Shown: piece by piece, positions 51,455-60,331 of the stretch
Position numbering within the stretch: position 1 is the stretch's first letter
Layout of the letters: every line of letters begins with the position of its first letter
Origin: Ruminococcus albus AD2013
GTDB lineage: Bacteria; Bacillota; Clostridia; Oscillospirales; Ruminococcaceae
Reading direction: 5' to 3'
NCBI RefSeq assembly: GCF_000526775.1
Contig: NZ_JAGS01000001.1
Coordinates: forward strand, 2,976,001 to 3,040,000
DNA length: 64,000 nucleotides
Program-made: the position numbers and the translations under genes
The notes under the pieces: generated by a model
Told to the model about the DNA's origin: nothing
Databases searched by the model: none
Seen by the model: only the letters and a program-made list of their open reading frames with translations

Positions 51455-52501
51455 GTGGCAACTAAAAAAGAAGAAAAGCAGTTTGAAAAAGAACGCAAGG
51501 CTGCTATTAAAGCTCGTGAGAAGCGAATGAAGGCGGAAGGTCTTGAAAAATTCCTTACTCCCGACCAGATAAAGTACAACAAAAGGCAGAAAGCCATAGG
51601 CGCTGTCTGGCCTGTATTCAGATTTCTGATACTCTTCGGTCTGTGCTTTGTCATACTCTATCCTCTGATATTTATGCTTTCAACAGCATTCAGACCCAAC
51701 GAACAGATGAACGATCCTTCTATCATCTGGATACCCAAGAACTTCACCATGCAGAATATCAAGGATACCTGGAAGGTAATGAAGTTCGACAAGACACTGA
51801 TAAACACCATCATCCTGAACCTGGTATCTTCTGTTCTTCAGGTAATAACCTGTTCGATAACAGGCTATGGTTTCGCAAGATTCAAGTTCAAGGGCAAGAA
51901 TATACTGTTCGGCTTGGTTGTAATGATGATAATCGTTCCTCCCCAGATAACAACGATACCCATGTATATGCAGTACGCACATTTCAAGCCTCAGTTCCTT
52001 GCTAAGATGTTGACTCTTGGCAAAACTTCACTGATAAACAGCGGCTGGACGATGTATCTGCCTGCATTGTTCGCAAACGGCATAAGAGCCGGTCTGTTCA
52101 TCTTCATATTCCGTCAGTTCTTCAGAGGATTGCCCAAGGAACTTGAAGACGCAGCTTATCTGGACGGCTGTTCACCTCTTTACACCTATGTAAAGATAAT
52201 GATACCCAATGCAAGGCAGTCATTCCTGACAGTTTTCCTGTTCTCCATCGTATGGTACTGGAACGACTACTATGTATCAAGTTCTTTCTTCACCAACAAC
52301 GACACCGTTGCACTGATGCTGAAGAACCTGAATACCACCCTTGCAAAGACACTGTTCAACAATCAGTCGGTATCTGTTCGTCAGATAATCGTTTGGCTGG
52401 AAGCAGGCTGTCTGCTTTCAATAACCCCTATACTGGTAATGTATGTATTCCTGCAGAGATACTTTGTAGAAGGTATCGAGAAGTCCGGTCTTGCAAACTA
52501 A
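51455..52501 (+). CDS. Sugar-type ABC permease, MalG-like (pair 2)
   Basis: About 348 residues with a Lys/Glu-rich cytoplasmic N-terminus (MATKKEEKQFEKERKAA), six helices and the EAA loop EDAAYLDGCSPLYTYVKIMI. The longest frame starts at 51401 inside the previous gene. The GTG at 51455 follows AAAGGGGGG and is preferred. It is the last gene of the cluster, followed by a terminator. Confidence 0.9.
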   Translation: MATKKEEKQFEKERKAAIKAREKRMKAEGLEKFLTPDQIKYNKRQKAIGAVWPVFRFLILFGLCFVILYPLIFMLSTAFRPNEQMNDPSIIWIPKNFTMQNIKDTWKVMKFDKTLINTIILNLVSSVLQVITCSITGYGFARFKFKGKNILFGLVVMMIIVPPQITTIPMYMQYAHFKPQFLAKMLTLGKTSLINSGWTMYLPALFANGIRAGLFIFIFRQFFRGLPKELEDAAYLDGCSPLYTYVKIMIPNARQSFLTVFLFSIVWYWNDYYVSSSFFTNNDTVALMLKNLNTTLAKTLFNNQSVSVRQIIVWLEAGCLLSITPILVMYVFLQRYFVEGIEKSGLAN

Positions 52502-52535
52502 TATCGGTATTGCGGAGGTAATACGCAGCAAGAAT

Positions 52536-52573
52536 AAGGCACTTCTGTTGGAATACTGACAGAAGTGCCTTTG
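52536..52573 (+). terminator. Terminator of the sugar-transport cluster
   Basis: AAGGCACTTCTGT and ACAGAAGTGCCTT form a perfect 13-bp stem, followed by a T-rich tract. The same stem occurs after adhE at 57064. Confidence 0.88.
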
Positions 52574-52608
52574 CGCTTTTATGAGGGTAAAACTGCCCTC
52601 GTTATCAA

Positions 52609-52650
52609 TAAAAAAAGCGAACAGCGGTTAGTCGGGGACTTCGCTGTTCA
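52609..52650 (-). terminator. Terminator of the capA-like gene
   Basis: On the minus strand GAACAGCG and CGCTGTTC pair and are followed by TTTTTTT. Confidence 0.85.
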
Positions 52651-52659
52651 CTGTAACAA

Positions 52660-53953
52660 TTATTCGTATGCAAGAAATTCTTCCGGAATATAGTTTATGT
52701 AGTTCTGCAGAACGTTCCTGTTTACACCTGCCTGCTGATACATCATGTGGCGGGAAAGCATATCGTCAGTGTAATCGCCATAGGGGTACACCGCACAGTT
52801 GTACCACATCGAATCCCAGTTTGCACCCTCATAGTGGGAAATAACGGGGATGGCTTTTTACGTTTTCAAACGATATTTTACCGCCGTTGTCGTAGTCTTT
52901 TACTACGTCCAGCTTGCCGAATATGCCGATTATGGACCTGCCGTACTGACCGTCGGGATTGTCTCCGTCGAACATGGTGGAGAAGAAATTGCCCAGACCG
53001 TAGTAGCAGAAATCCTGACCGCCGTCGGGCTTATCGAGATATGTACAGGTCGAAAGTGCGTGTGCTTGAGTGCCTATGATAAGGTCTGCACCCCATTCGA
53101 CCAGCTTGGGAGTAAGCTCCAGCTGCATATCGTTCAGGTCGTTTATGACTTCGGTGCCGTAGTGGCAGGACACAACAACAACATCTGCCATTTTGTTAGC
53201 TTTTTCGATCTGCCGCCTGACGGTCTCTTCATCGGAGAGGTAAACCACCTTTCCAGGGTCGCCGTCACCAAGGAATATGCCGTTGGTGTGTTCCATATAG
53301 CCCAGAAAAGCAAATGTTACGCCATTGACTTCCATCGTCCTGATGTTCTCGGAATCGGCTTCATCGCGGTAAGCACCGTAATGCACGACACCTTTGCTGT
53401 CCCAGTAATCAAGTGAGGATATCAGTCCGTCGGAGAACTTATCCAGCACATGGTTGTTGGACATGGATATGACGTTGAATCCGAAATCAACCACTGCATC
53501 ACCGACCTCGGTGGGTGTGGAGAACATGGGGAAGGTCGAAGGCTCAAAGGCATCGTTTACAAGGGTCTCCTGATTGAGTATGGCTATATCTGTACCCTCT
53601 ATCAGCTTTTTGCAGGGGGCATAGCACTTTGAAAAATCGTAGCTTCCGTCTTCCTGCTGTGCTTCAACGTAGATATTATCGTGGATAAGGTTATCACCTG
53701 CGCAGGCAAGATGAACGACGGTTTTGCCCGTCTTGTTCTCATCGGCAGACTTCTCTTCGGTGGCATTTGCAGCAGCTGAGTTTTCATCTGCGGGGGCATT
53801 ATCTTCCTCAGAGCTCTTGACGTTGTCCTGTACTTCGATGCTTACAGCGGAACTCTTTTCTGTTTCGGTCGTCGGTTCGTTGTTTGTCTGCTTACCGCAG
53901 GAAGCTGTCAGCATAGCGGCGGCAAGAATGAAAGGAATTGTCTTTATTTTCAT
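52660..53953 (-). pseudogene. CapA-family (poly-gamma-glutamate capsule type) lipoprotein, frameshifted near its end
   Basis: A signal peptide with lipobox (AAMLTASC) and an acidic Ser/Glu linker precede a metallophosphatase-fold CapA domain: HLACAGDNLIHDNIY, IAILNQETLVND, VISMSNNHVLDKFSDG, VVVSCHYGTEV and LIIGTQAHAL. The open frame stops at 52829. One base less in the A5 run at 52855-52859 restores a frame reading FENVKAIPVISHYEGANWDS and on for about 60 residues to a stop at 52660. The intact protein would have about 430 residues. The catalytic core is complete, so the shortened product may still work, or the shift may be a sequencing error. A TTG start at 53971 is less likely than the ATG at 53953 after AAGGAG. 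Confidence 0.82.
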
Positions 53954-54071
53954 ATAATGATACTCCTTCAAAAATCAAATTTCGGATACTATTATAACAC
54001 GTATCTTTCGGATTGTCACCAAATTTTTAAAAAATTGTGAAATCTAAACAAGCGCCGATTGGTGGAAAACT

Positions 54072-54251
54072 GTGAATATACCGAAATTGCTCATTCCTGC
54101 GGGAGGGCGCAGTCATAAAGCTGTAAAGAATGGTAATACTATATCGGGTAAGCACAACGGCGAAAAGTCTGTATATAACGCAAAAAGTCGTAATAGTGAT
54201 GCAATGGCGGAAGCCCTGCAAAATAAGGATGCCCAAATTGCAGAACGTTAA
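54072..54251 (+). CDS. Possible small ORF of 59 codons
   Basis: An open frame from GTG 54072 gives a basic, polar peptide (MNIPKLLIPAGGRSHKAVKN at the start, ending ALQNKDAQIAER). A GGTGG lies 6 bases upstream. Composition is protein-like, but there is no family match I know. The rest of the 454-base gap holds only the adhE promoter. Confidence 0.25.
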   Translation: MNIPKLLIPAGGRSHKAVKNGNTISGKHNGEKSVYNAKSRNSDAMAEALQNKDAQIAER

Positions 54252-54284
54252 AAAAAAGTTTAAAAAAGATAGTGAAATATGTGA

Positions 54285-54313
54285 TTGACAAAAAAATAAC
54301 AAACTGGTATAAT
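54285..54313 (+). promoter_or_regulatory. Promoter of adhE
   Basis: TTGACA (54285-54290), 17-base spacer, TATAAT (54308-54313) with TGG before it. It is a perfect consensus, with a leader of about 90 bases. Confidence 0.92.
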
Positions 54314-54407
54314 AGGATTATGATAAAAGGAGATCGGGGTCGTAATGACCCGATATTACCTGTTTTGGTGTGAAGATTCAACCTTATAATGTTTGGAGGA
54401 TACTATA

Positions 54408-57044
54408 ATGGCTAAAACTACTGCTAAAAAGAACGAACCGATTTTCGTGGACAGCGTAGAAGCACTATCTGCCAAGATAAAGGAAGTCAGAGCTGCGCAG
54501 GCTGTGTTTGCGACCTATACTCAGGAACAGGTCGATAAGATATTCAAGGCTGCTGCACTGGCTGCCAACAAGGCACGTCTGCCCCTCGCTAAAATGGCTG
54601 TTGAAGAAACAGGCATGGGTATAGTTGAAGACAAGGTCATCAAGAACAACTATGCGTCCGAGCATATTTACAATGCTTATAAGAATGTCCAGACCTGCGG
54701 TGTGTTCGAGACTAACGAAGCTTACGGCACTACAAAGCTTTATGAACCCATCGGTCTTATCGCTGCGGTAATACCTACTACCAACCCTACTTCTACCGCT
54801 ATATTCAAGACACTTATCTCGCTGAAGACCAGAAACGGTATCATCATCAGCCCTCACCCCCGTGCAAAGAACTGCACTATCGCAGCTGCCAAGATAGTTC
54901 TTGATGCTGCTGTGGCTGCTGGCGCACCCGAGAATATCATCGGCTGGATAGATGTTCCTTCACTGGATATGACCAACCAGATAATGAGAGATTCCGACCT
55001 GATACTTGCAACAGGCGGTCCCGGAATGGTAAAGAGTGCTTATTCTTCAGGCACACCTGCACTGGGCGTTGGCGCGGGCAATGCTTCCGCTATAATCGAT
55101 GCTTCTGCTGATATCAAGGTTGCAGTAAACTCCATAATTCACTCCAAGACCTTCGATAATGGTATGATATGCGCTACCGAGCAGACACTTATCGTTGATA
55201 AGAAAATATACAAGGAAGTAAAGGCTGAGCTGAAAGCACGCGGCTGTTATTTCCTTAACAATGAGGAAGCTGATAAGGTAAGGCATACCATGATAATCAA
55301 CGGCAGCCTTAATGCAAAGATAGTTGGTCAGAGACCTGTTACTATCGCTAAGCTCTGCGGTTTTGAAGTTCCTGAGGACGTAAAGGTACTGATAGGCGAA
55401 GCTACCAGCACCGACCGCGAAGAAGCTTTCGGTCATGAGAAACTGACTACCGTTCTCGGTATGTACAAGGCTGAGGATTTCGATGATGCACTCGATAAGG
55501 CTGAGACCCTGCTTGAAAACAATGGCGGACTTGGTCATACCTCGGTACTTTGGATAGATAACGTAAACGAGCGCGAGAAACTGCTGAAATTCGCTGACAG
55601 ACTGAATACCAGCCGTCTTATCGTGAATACACCGTCTTCACTGGGCGGTATAGGCGACCTCTACAACTTCAACTTTGCACCTTCGCTGACACTGGGCTGC
55701 GGCTCCTGGGGCGGAAACTCCGTCAGCGAGAACGTTGGTGTAAAGCACCTGCTTAACGTTAAGACAGTTGTTGAGAGGAGAGAGAATATGCTGTGGTTCA
55801 GAGCACCCGAAAAGGTATACTTCAAGAAGGGTTGTCTGCCTGTTGCCCTTGATGAACTGAAAAACGTAATGGGCAAGAAGAAGGCGTTCATCGTTACCGA
55901 CCAGTTCCTGTACAAGAACGGCTACACCAAGCCTATCACTGATAAGCTGGATCAGATGGGTATCGCACACAATGTATTCTTCGATGTTGCTCCCGATCCT
56001 TCACTGGGCTGCGCACTTGAAGGCGTAAAGGCTATCCGTGCTTTCGAGCCTGATACCATCATTGCTATCGGCGGCGGTTCTGCTATGGACGCTGCAAAGA
56101 TCATGTGGGTACTTTACGAGCACCCCGAGGCTGACTTCATGGATATGGCTATGCGTTTCATAGATATCCGCAAGAGAGTATACACTTTCCCGAAAATGGG
56201 CGAAAAGGCTTACTTCATCTGCATACCTACATCTTCCGGTACAGGTTCCGAAGTTACACCTTTCGCGGTTATTACTGATGAAAAGACAGGTCACAAGTAT
56301 CCTCTGGCAGACTACGCTCTGCTGCCTAACATGGCTATCGTTGATACCGACCTGATGATGAGCGCACCAAAGGGTCTGACCGCTGCTTCGGGTCTGGACT
56401 GCATGGTACACAACCTTGAGGCTCTGGCGTCGGTAATGGCTACCGATTTCACTGACGGTATCGCTCTCCAGTCGCTGAAAATGACATTTGAAAATCTGCC
56501 CGAGTGCGTTGACAACGGACAGACTGCATACAAGGCAAGAGAGAAGATGGCACACGCTGCTACCATGGCAGGTATGGCATTTGCAAACGCATTCCTTGGC
56601 ATAGGACATTCCCTTGCGCACAAGCTTGGTGCATATCACCACCTGCCTCACGGCATCTGCTGCGCACTGGTAATAACCAATGTCATGAAGTTCAATGCTA
56701 ATCCTGTTCCTACCAAGATGGGCACATTCTCGCAGTATGAATACCCCAAGACTCTTGAAAAGTACGCTGATGTTGCACGTTCGCTGGGTCTGTTCGGCAA
56801 GGACGACAAGGCTTGCTTCAAGATGCTCTGCGATAAGGTAGAAGAGCTGAAAGAGCGCGTAGGCTGCAAGAAGACCATTGCTGAGTACGGTATCAGCGAG
56901 GAAGACTTCCTTGCAACACTGGATCAGATGTCCGAGGACGCATTCGACGATCAGTGCACAGGCGCTAACCCCAGATATCCTCTCATCGAAGAGCTGAAGG
57001 AGATCTACAAGGCTTGCTACTACGGCACCGAGTACAAGGGCTAA
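54408..57044 (+). CDS. adhE: Bifunctional acetaldehyde-CoA/alcohol dehydrogenase AdhE
   Basis: An 878-residue fusion that reduces acetyl-CoA to acetaldehyde and then ethanol, regenerating NAD+ in fermentation. The N-terminal aldehyde dehydrogenase half (to about 450) has the acyl-accepting Cys255 in DNGMICATEQT. The C-terminal iron-type alcohol dehydrogenase half has GGGSAMDAAK, SSGTGSEVTPFAVITDE and the metal-binding histidines in LGIGHSLAHKLGAYHHLPHG. Length is normal. A frame from 54393 begins without a ribosome site; the ATG at 54408 is 8 bases after GGAGG. Confidence 0.97.
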   Translation: MAKTTAKKNEPIFVDSVEALSAKIKEVRAAQAVFATYTQEQVDKIFKAAALAANKARLPLAKMAVEETGMGIVEDKVIKNNYASEHIYNAYKNVQTCGVFETNEAYGTTKLYEPIGLIAAVIPTTNPTSTAIFKTLISLKTRNGIIISPHPRAKNCTIAAAKIVLDAAVAAGAPENIIGWIDVPSLDMTNQIMRDSDLILATGGPGMVKSAYSSGTPALGVGAGNASAIIDASADIKVAVNSIIHSKTFDNGMICATEQTLIVDKKIYKEVKAELKARGCYFLNNEEADKVRHTMIINGSLNAKIVGQRPVTIAKLCGFEVPEDVKVLIGEATSTDREEAFGHEKLTTVLGMYKAEDFDDALDKAETLLENNGGLGHTSVLWIDNVNEREKLLKFADRLNTSRLIVNTPSSLGGIGDLYNFNFAPSLTLGCGSWGGNSVSENVGVKHLLNVKTVVERRENMLWFRAPEKVYFKKGCLPVALDELKNVMGKKKAFIVTDQFLYKNGYTKPITDKLDQMGIAHNVFFDVAPDPSLGCALEGVKAIRAFEPDTIIAIGGGSAMDAAKIMWVLYEHPEADFMDMAMRFIDIRKRVYTFPKMGEKAYFICIPTSSGTGSEVTPFAVITDEKTGHKYPLADYALLPNMAIVDTDLMMSAPKGLTAASGLDCMVHNLEALASVMATDFTDGIALQSLKMTFENLPECVDNGQTAYKAREKMAHAATMAGMAFANAFLGIGHSLAHKLGAYHHLPHGICCALVITNVMKFNANPVPTKMGTFSQYEYPKTLEKYADVARSLGLFGKDDKACFKMLCDKVEELKERVGCKKTIAEYGISEEDFLATLDQMSEDAFDDQCTGANPRYPLIEELKEIYKACYYGTEYKG

Positions 57045-57063
57045 TTAAGAGAATAAATAATTC

Positions 57064-57098
57064 AGGCACTTCTGTCAGCATCGACAGAAGTGCCTTTT
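57064..57098 (+). terminator. Terminator of adhE
   Basis: AGGCACTTCTGTC and GACAGAAGTGCCT form a perfect 13-bp stem with a 6-base loop, followed by TTTT. The stem is the same as at 52536. Confidence 0.9.
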
Positions 57099-57111
57099 CG
57101 CCTATTAAATA

Positions 57112-57834
57112 TCAGTTTGAACCATCGAGGTGATATATCCTGTTCATCTCGGCTGAAAGCCCGCCGTCGGCAGAACGCACATAAAGCGGCTTTTCAATTT
57201 GTATAAAATTATTTCCTCCCATGCGCCCCTCAACGAGTATCAGCCACGGTGCACAGTCGGGATTTTTGTGTACAGTCCGCAGTCGCTTTGGTTCAATGCC
57301 ATTGGATCGCATGGCGGTCATGATATCACAGAGCCTTTCGGGGCGGTTGCATATACACAGTCTGCCGCCGTAGCGAAGATTTTTCTTTGCCGCTCTGCAA
57401 ACGTCCTCAACTGTACAAAGCATCTCATGACGGGCGATGGATACCGCTTCGCTGTCGTTCTTTTCGCCTGTGTTGTTTATCTTGTAGGGGGGATTGCAGG
57501 TTATAAGGTCGATGGGCTTGTCCGCACGCCAGTCTTTAAGGTCACCCAGTACGGGGACGATATCATCTATATCCGACTTTTTCAGTGAGATCTTCAGCTG
57601 TTCGTGGGCTTTCTCCTGTATCTCCAGTGCGTAGGTCAGCTTCGGCTTGTAATTCTTGTGAAGCAGAAGAGCGATTATGCCGCTGCCTGTGCAGAAGTCG
57701 GCGCATATATCCTTATGTCTTGCCTGAGCAAAATCAGCCAGCAGAAAAGCGTCCGTACCGAAACGGTGTTCATCGGATATGCATATCTCAATACCGTCTC
57801 CGAGGGATTCAAAGGTGAAGTCAGTGTATTCCAT
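57112..57834 (-). CDS. tRNA1(Val) A37 N6-methyltransferase-like protein
   Basis: A 240-residue class I methyltransferase of the TrmN6/YfiC group. It has the SAM-binding ADFCTGSGIIALLL, the N6-adenine methylase motif ITCNPPYKIN and an early RFGTDAFLLADF, all typical. The target is probably A37 of valine tRNA, by family. The ATG follows GAGAGGA. It lies downstream of hom on the same strand, separated by a terminator. Confidence 0.88.
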   Translation of the reverse strand: MEYTDFTFESLGDGIEICISDEHRFGTDAFLLADFAQARHKDICADFCTGSGIIALLLHKNYKPKLTYALEIQEKAHEQLKISLKKSDIDDIVPVLGDLKDWRADKPIDLITCNPPYKINNTGEKNDSEAVSIARHEMLCTVEDVCRAAKKNLRYGGRLCICNRPERLCDIMTAMRSNGIEPKRLRTVHKNPDCAPWLILVEGRMGGNNFIQIEKPLYVRSADGGLSAEMNRIYHLDGSN

Positions 57835-57864
57835 GAGATCTTCCTCTCGTATTTATACCGCGTT

Positions 57865-57896
57865 TTAAAAAGCCCCCGCTTATGCAGGGGCTTTTG
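57865..57896 (-). terminator. Terminator of hom
   Basis: On the minus strand AGCCCCTGC and GCGGGGGCT pair around ATAA and are followed by TTTTT. Confidence 0.9.
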
Positions 57897-57907
57897 TGAT
57901 CTTAATT

Positions 57908-59152
57908 TCAGAACATTCTTATCTTGCTTGCTATCTCAGCAGAGTGAGAGAGTATAGCCAGGTTGGCATCGATATCGCTCTCTACCATGTTGGGTGTGAT
58001 GAATGCAAGCTCATCGTCGGGGCGATTAGCACGCTCAATGTACATCAGCTTGCCGAACATCTCGGAGATGGAAGGCTTGAGAGCCTGAACATCGTCGCCT
58101 TTAAGACGAACATACATGGAGCAGTTGATATCCTTGTATCTTACCACGAACTTCTCGTCCTTCTTGGATTCCTCCCAGTGGATACCGAGAGATCTGCCGT
58201 TATGTCTCAGGCAGTCAATGATATCACCTACAACTGCGGAAGCGGTAGGAAGCTTGCCTGCGCCCTGACCGTAGAACAGTACATCGCCGACACCGTCGCC
58301 TGTAACGCTTACTGCGTTGTAAACATCGTCAACGCTTGCCAGCATATTGCTCTTGGGAACGAGTCTGGGGCAAACGATAGCGCTGAGACTGCTGTCTTCA
58401 AGTCTCTTTACGGAAGCTATCAGCTTGATAACATAGCCTGCGTTGTCAGCGTACTCAACATCGTCCAGAGTGATCCTTGTGATACCGCTCTTATGTACCA
58501 TTTCGGGATAGATGTGCTTGCCGTATACCAGTGAACCCAGTATGCATATCTTGCGGCAGGCGTCCTCGCCCTCAACATCGGCAGTAGGATCAGCCTCGGC
58601 ATAGCCCAGCTGCTGAGCCAGCTTCAGTGCATCCTCAAAGCTCATCTGATCCTTTATCATCTTAGTGAGGATAAAGTTTGTAGTACCGTTGAGTATACCC
58701 GAGATCTGCTGGATCTCGTTACCTGCCAGACATTTGTTCAGGGGTCTGATTATCGGTATACCGCCGCCTACGCTGGCTTCAAACAGATAGGAACAGCCGT
58801 TATCCTGTGCAAGCTGTAAAAGCTCTGCACCGTAAGCTGCAACAAGAGCCTTGTTGGAAGTTACTACGCTCTTGCCCTTTGCAAGCAGCTTCTTGGTGTA
58901 CTCATATGCAAATGTAGTGCCGCCTACAACTTCGGCAACTACCTCTATCTCATCATCGTTGAGTATAGTATCAAAATCGTGTATGATCATATCGGCAAAA
59001 GGAGATTCGGGGAAATCCCTGAGATCGAGAATATACTTGATATCGCAATCCCTGCCGATCTTCTTATTGATAGCTTCCCTGTTCTTCATAAACAGCTCGA
59101 CAGTACCCGAGCCTACTACACCGTATCCTATGACCGCTACATTCTTACTCAT
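57908..59152 (-). CDS. hom: Homoserine dehydrogenase
   Basis: A 414-residue NAD(P)-dependent enzyme that reduces aspartate semialdehyde to homoserine for threonine and methionine. It has the Rossmann GYGVVGSGTVELF, the catalytic core VTSNKALVAAYGAELL and ISGILNGTTNFILTKM, and GYAEADPTADVEGEDA. A C-terminal ACT-like regulatory region follows (about 330-414). GGAAGAGGA precedes the ATG. The ACT-domain gene lies 45 bases upstream in the same transcript. Confidence 0.96.
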   Translation of the reverse strand: MSKNVAVIGYGVVGSGTVELFMKNREAINKKIGRDCDIKYILDLRDFPESPFADMIIHDFDTILNDDEIEVVAEVVGGTTFAYEYTKKLLAKGKSVVTSNKALVAAYGAELLQLAQDNGCSYLFEASVGGGIPIIRPLNKCLAGNEIQQISGILNGTTNFILTKMIKDQMSFEDALKLAQQLGYAEADPTADVEGEDACRKICILGSLVYGKHIYPEMVHKSGITRITLDDVEYADNAGYVIKLIASVKRLEDSSLSAIVCPRLVPKSNMLASVDDVYNAVSVTGDGVGDVLFYGQGAGKLPTASAVVGDIIDCLRHNGRSLGIHWEESKKDEKFVVRYKDINCSMYVRLKGDDVQALKPSISEMFGKLMYIERANRPDDELAFITPNMVESDIDANLAILSHSAEIASKIRMF

Positions 59153-59197
59153 AATTATCCTCTTCCTAAATTATTATTATGTCTGTTCAGACCGAAC

Positions 59198-59644
59198 TCA
59201 CTCGCCCGAGATTATCTTCGCTTCAACTACACCCGATACTTTTGAAAGCTCCTCGGTGAGCTTCTGGGTATTCAGCGCGTCTCTGTCGAATCTTACCGAG
59301 AACGTGACCGTAGCCACGGAATCCACGGGGATATTCTGGTTTATGGTCAGTATATTCGTCCCCAGCTCGTAAAGCTTCGATATTATTGAGGAAAGCACGC
59401 CCTTTTCGTCACGCAGTGTGCAGTAGACGGAAACGATATTGTTGGTGAGACGTTCCTCATAATTAAAAACAGAGTCCTTGTATTTGTAGTAAGCGCTTCT
59501 TGAAATGCCAACTGCCCTGCAAGCCTCGGTAGAGGTGGAGACCTCCCCCCTTGCCCGCATACGTTTTGCGGCAAGCACTTTCAGCACGATATCAGGCAGT
59601 ACATCTGCACTAACTATAACAAGACCCGACTCGTTATCAGCCAC
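59198..59644 (-). CDS. ACT-domain protein, PheB/UPF0735 type
   Basis: About 148 residues. A short helical N-terminal part with a CRAVGISRSAYYKYKDSVF segment resembling a helix-turn-helix is followed by an ACT domain (about 75-145, GVLSSIISKLYELGTNILTI). ACT domains bind amino acids, and members of this group lie next to hom or pheA in many Firmicutes. A role in sensing an amino acid for the threonine branch is likely but unproven. GGAGGTG 8 bases before selects the GTG start at 59644 over longer frames. Confidence 0.88.
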   Translation of the reverse strand: MADNESGLVIVSADVLPDIVLKVLAAKRMRARGEVSTSTEACRAVGISRSAYYKYKDSVFNYEERLTNNIVSVYCTLRDEKGVLSSIISKLYELGTNILTINQNIPVDSVATVTFSVRFDRDALNTQKLTEELSKVSGVVEAKIISGE

Positions 59645-59688
59645 GGAAAGTTCACCTCCGACAAACAAGTGTATTCGCAACAAATACA

Positions 59689-59717
59689 ACTATACCACGT
59701 TTTTTCAGTTTTGTCAA
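59689..59717 (-). promoter_or_regulatory. Promoter of the ACT gene-hom operon
   Basis: Minus-strand TTGACA (59712-59717), 17-base spacer, TATAGT (59689-59694) preceded by TGG. Confidence 0.88.
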
Positions 59718-59874
59718 GCATTCATTTTTTTATTAAAGCGCGCAGTCAGGTGATATTTTTCGCTGATACGGGCAGTTTGACAGTATTTTGCCATCGGGAT
59801 ATGGTTATAATCAACGAAATTGAGTTGGGGGCTATGCAACTATTGTTAAATATGTGGAAAAAAATAGGGCTGAC

Positions 59875-59903
59875 TTGAATTTTATGATAAAAAGTTGTAA
59901 AAT
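59875..59903 (+). promoter_or_regulatory. Probable promoter of the V-ATPase operon
   Basis: TTGAAT (59875-59880), 17-base spacer, TAAAAT (59898-59903). A second weak element with TATAAT lies at about 59809. Between 59718 and 59874 nothing else is seen. Confidence 0.6.
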
Positions 59904-60001
59904 GATAATGTATTTTTAAACATATGACTATAGGTCATTATAGCGAGCGGCAAACAGATATCGATGCCGTTTAATATAAACTGCCGAAAGGAGTGAGCAG
60001 T

Positions 60002-60301
60002 TTGGATATAATCAGTGAGATACTGGAAACAGACAGACTTGCCGAGGAAAAGCTTGAACAGGCTATGCAGAAGCGCAGCGAGATGCTGAAAGAATGCGAG
60101 AAAAAGGTCGAGAGGATACATGAGAATGCTGAGTCTGAGGCAGATCTCTACCGCGCATTCCTTATTTCCGAGGAGGATATGAGCAACTGCGAGAATGAGC
60201 TGAAGCAAAGTGAAAGAGAACAGCTTGATGCCCTTGTTGCGGCTTATGAAGCTTGTCATGAGGACTGGGAAAATGATATAATCGCCGCGATAATAGGCTG
60301 A
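60002..60301 (+). CDS. V-type ATPase subunit G/H (peripheral stalk coiled coil)
   Basis: About 99 residues, almost all charged alpha-helix (for example RLAEEKLEQAMQKRSEMLKE and VERIHENAESEADLYRAF). It fits the small stalk subunit (NtpF/AhaH type) that opens V/A-type ATPase operons. The frame extends to a GTG at 59993, but AAAGGAG 8 bases upstream favours the TTG at 60002. It is followed by subunits C, I, K and F. Confidence 0.8.
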   Translation: MDIISEILETDRLAEEKLEQAMQKRSEMLKECEKKVERIHENAESEADLYRAFLISEEDMSNCENELKQSEREQLDALVAAYEACHEDWENDIIAAIIG

Positions 60302-60331
60302 TGACCCTGCGGCTGAAAGGAGGTGCCCGAT

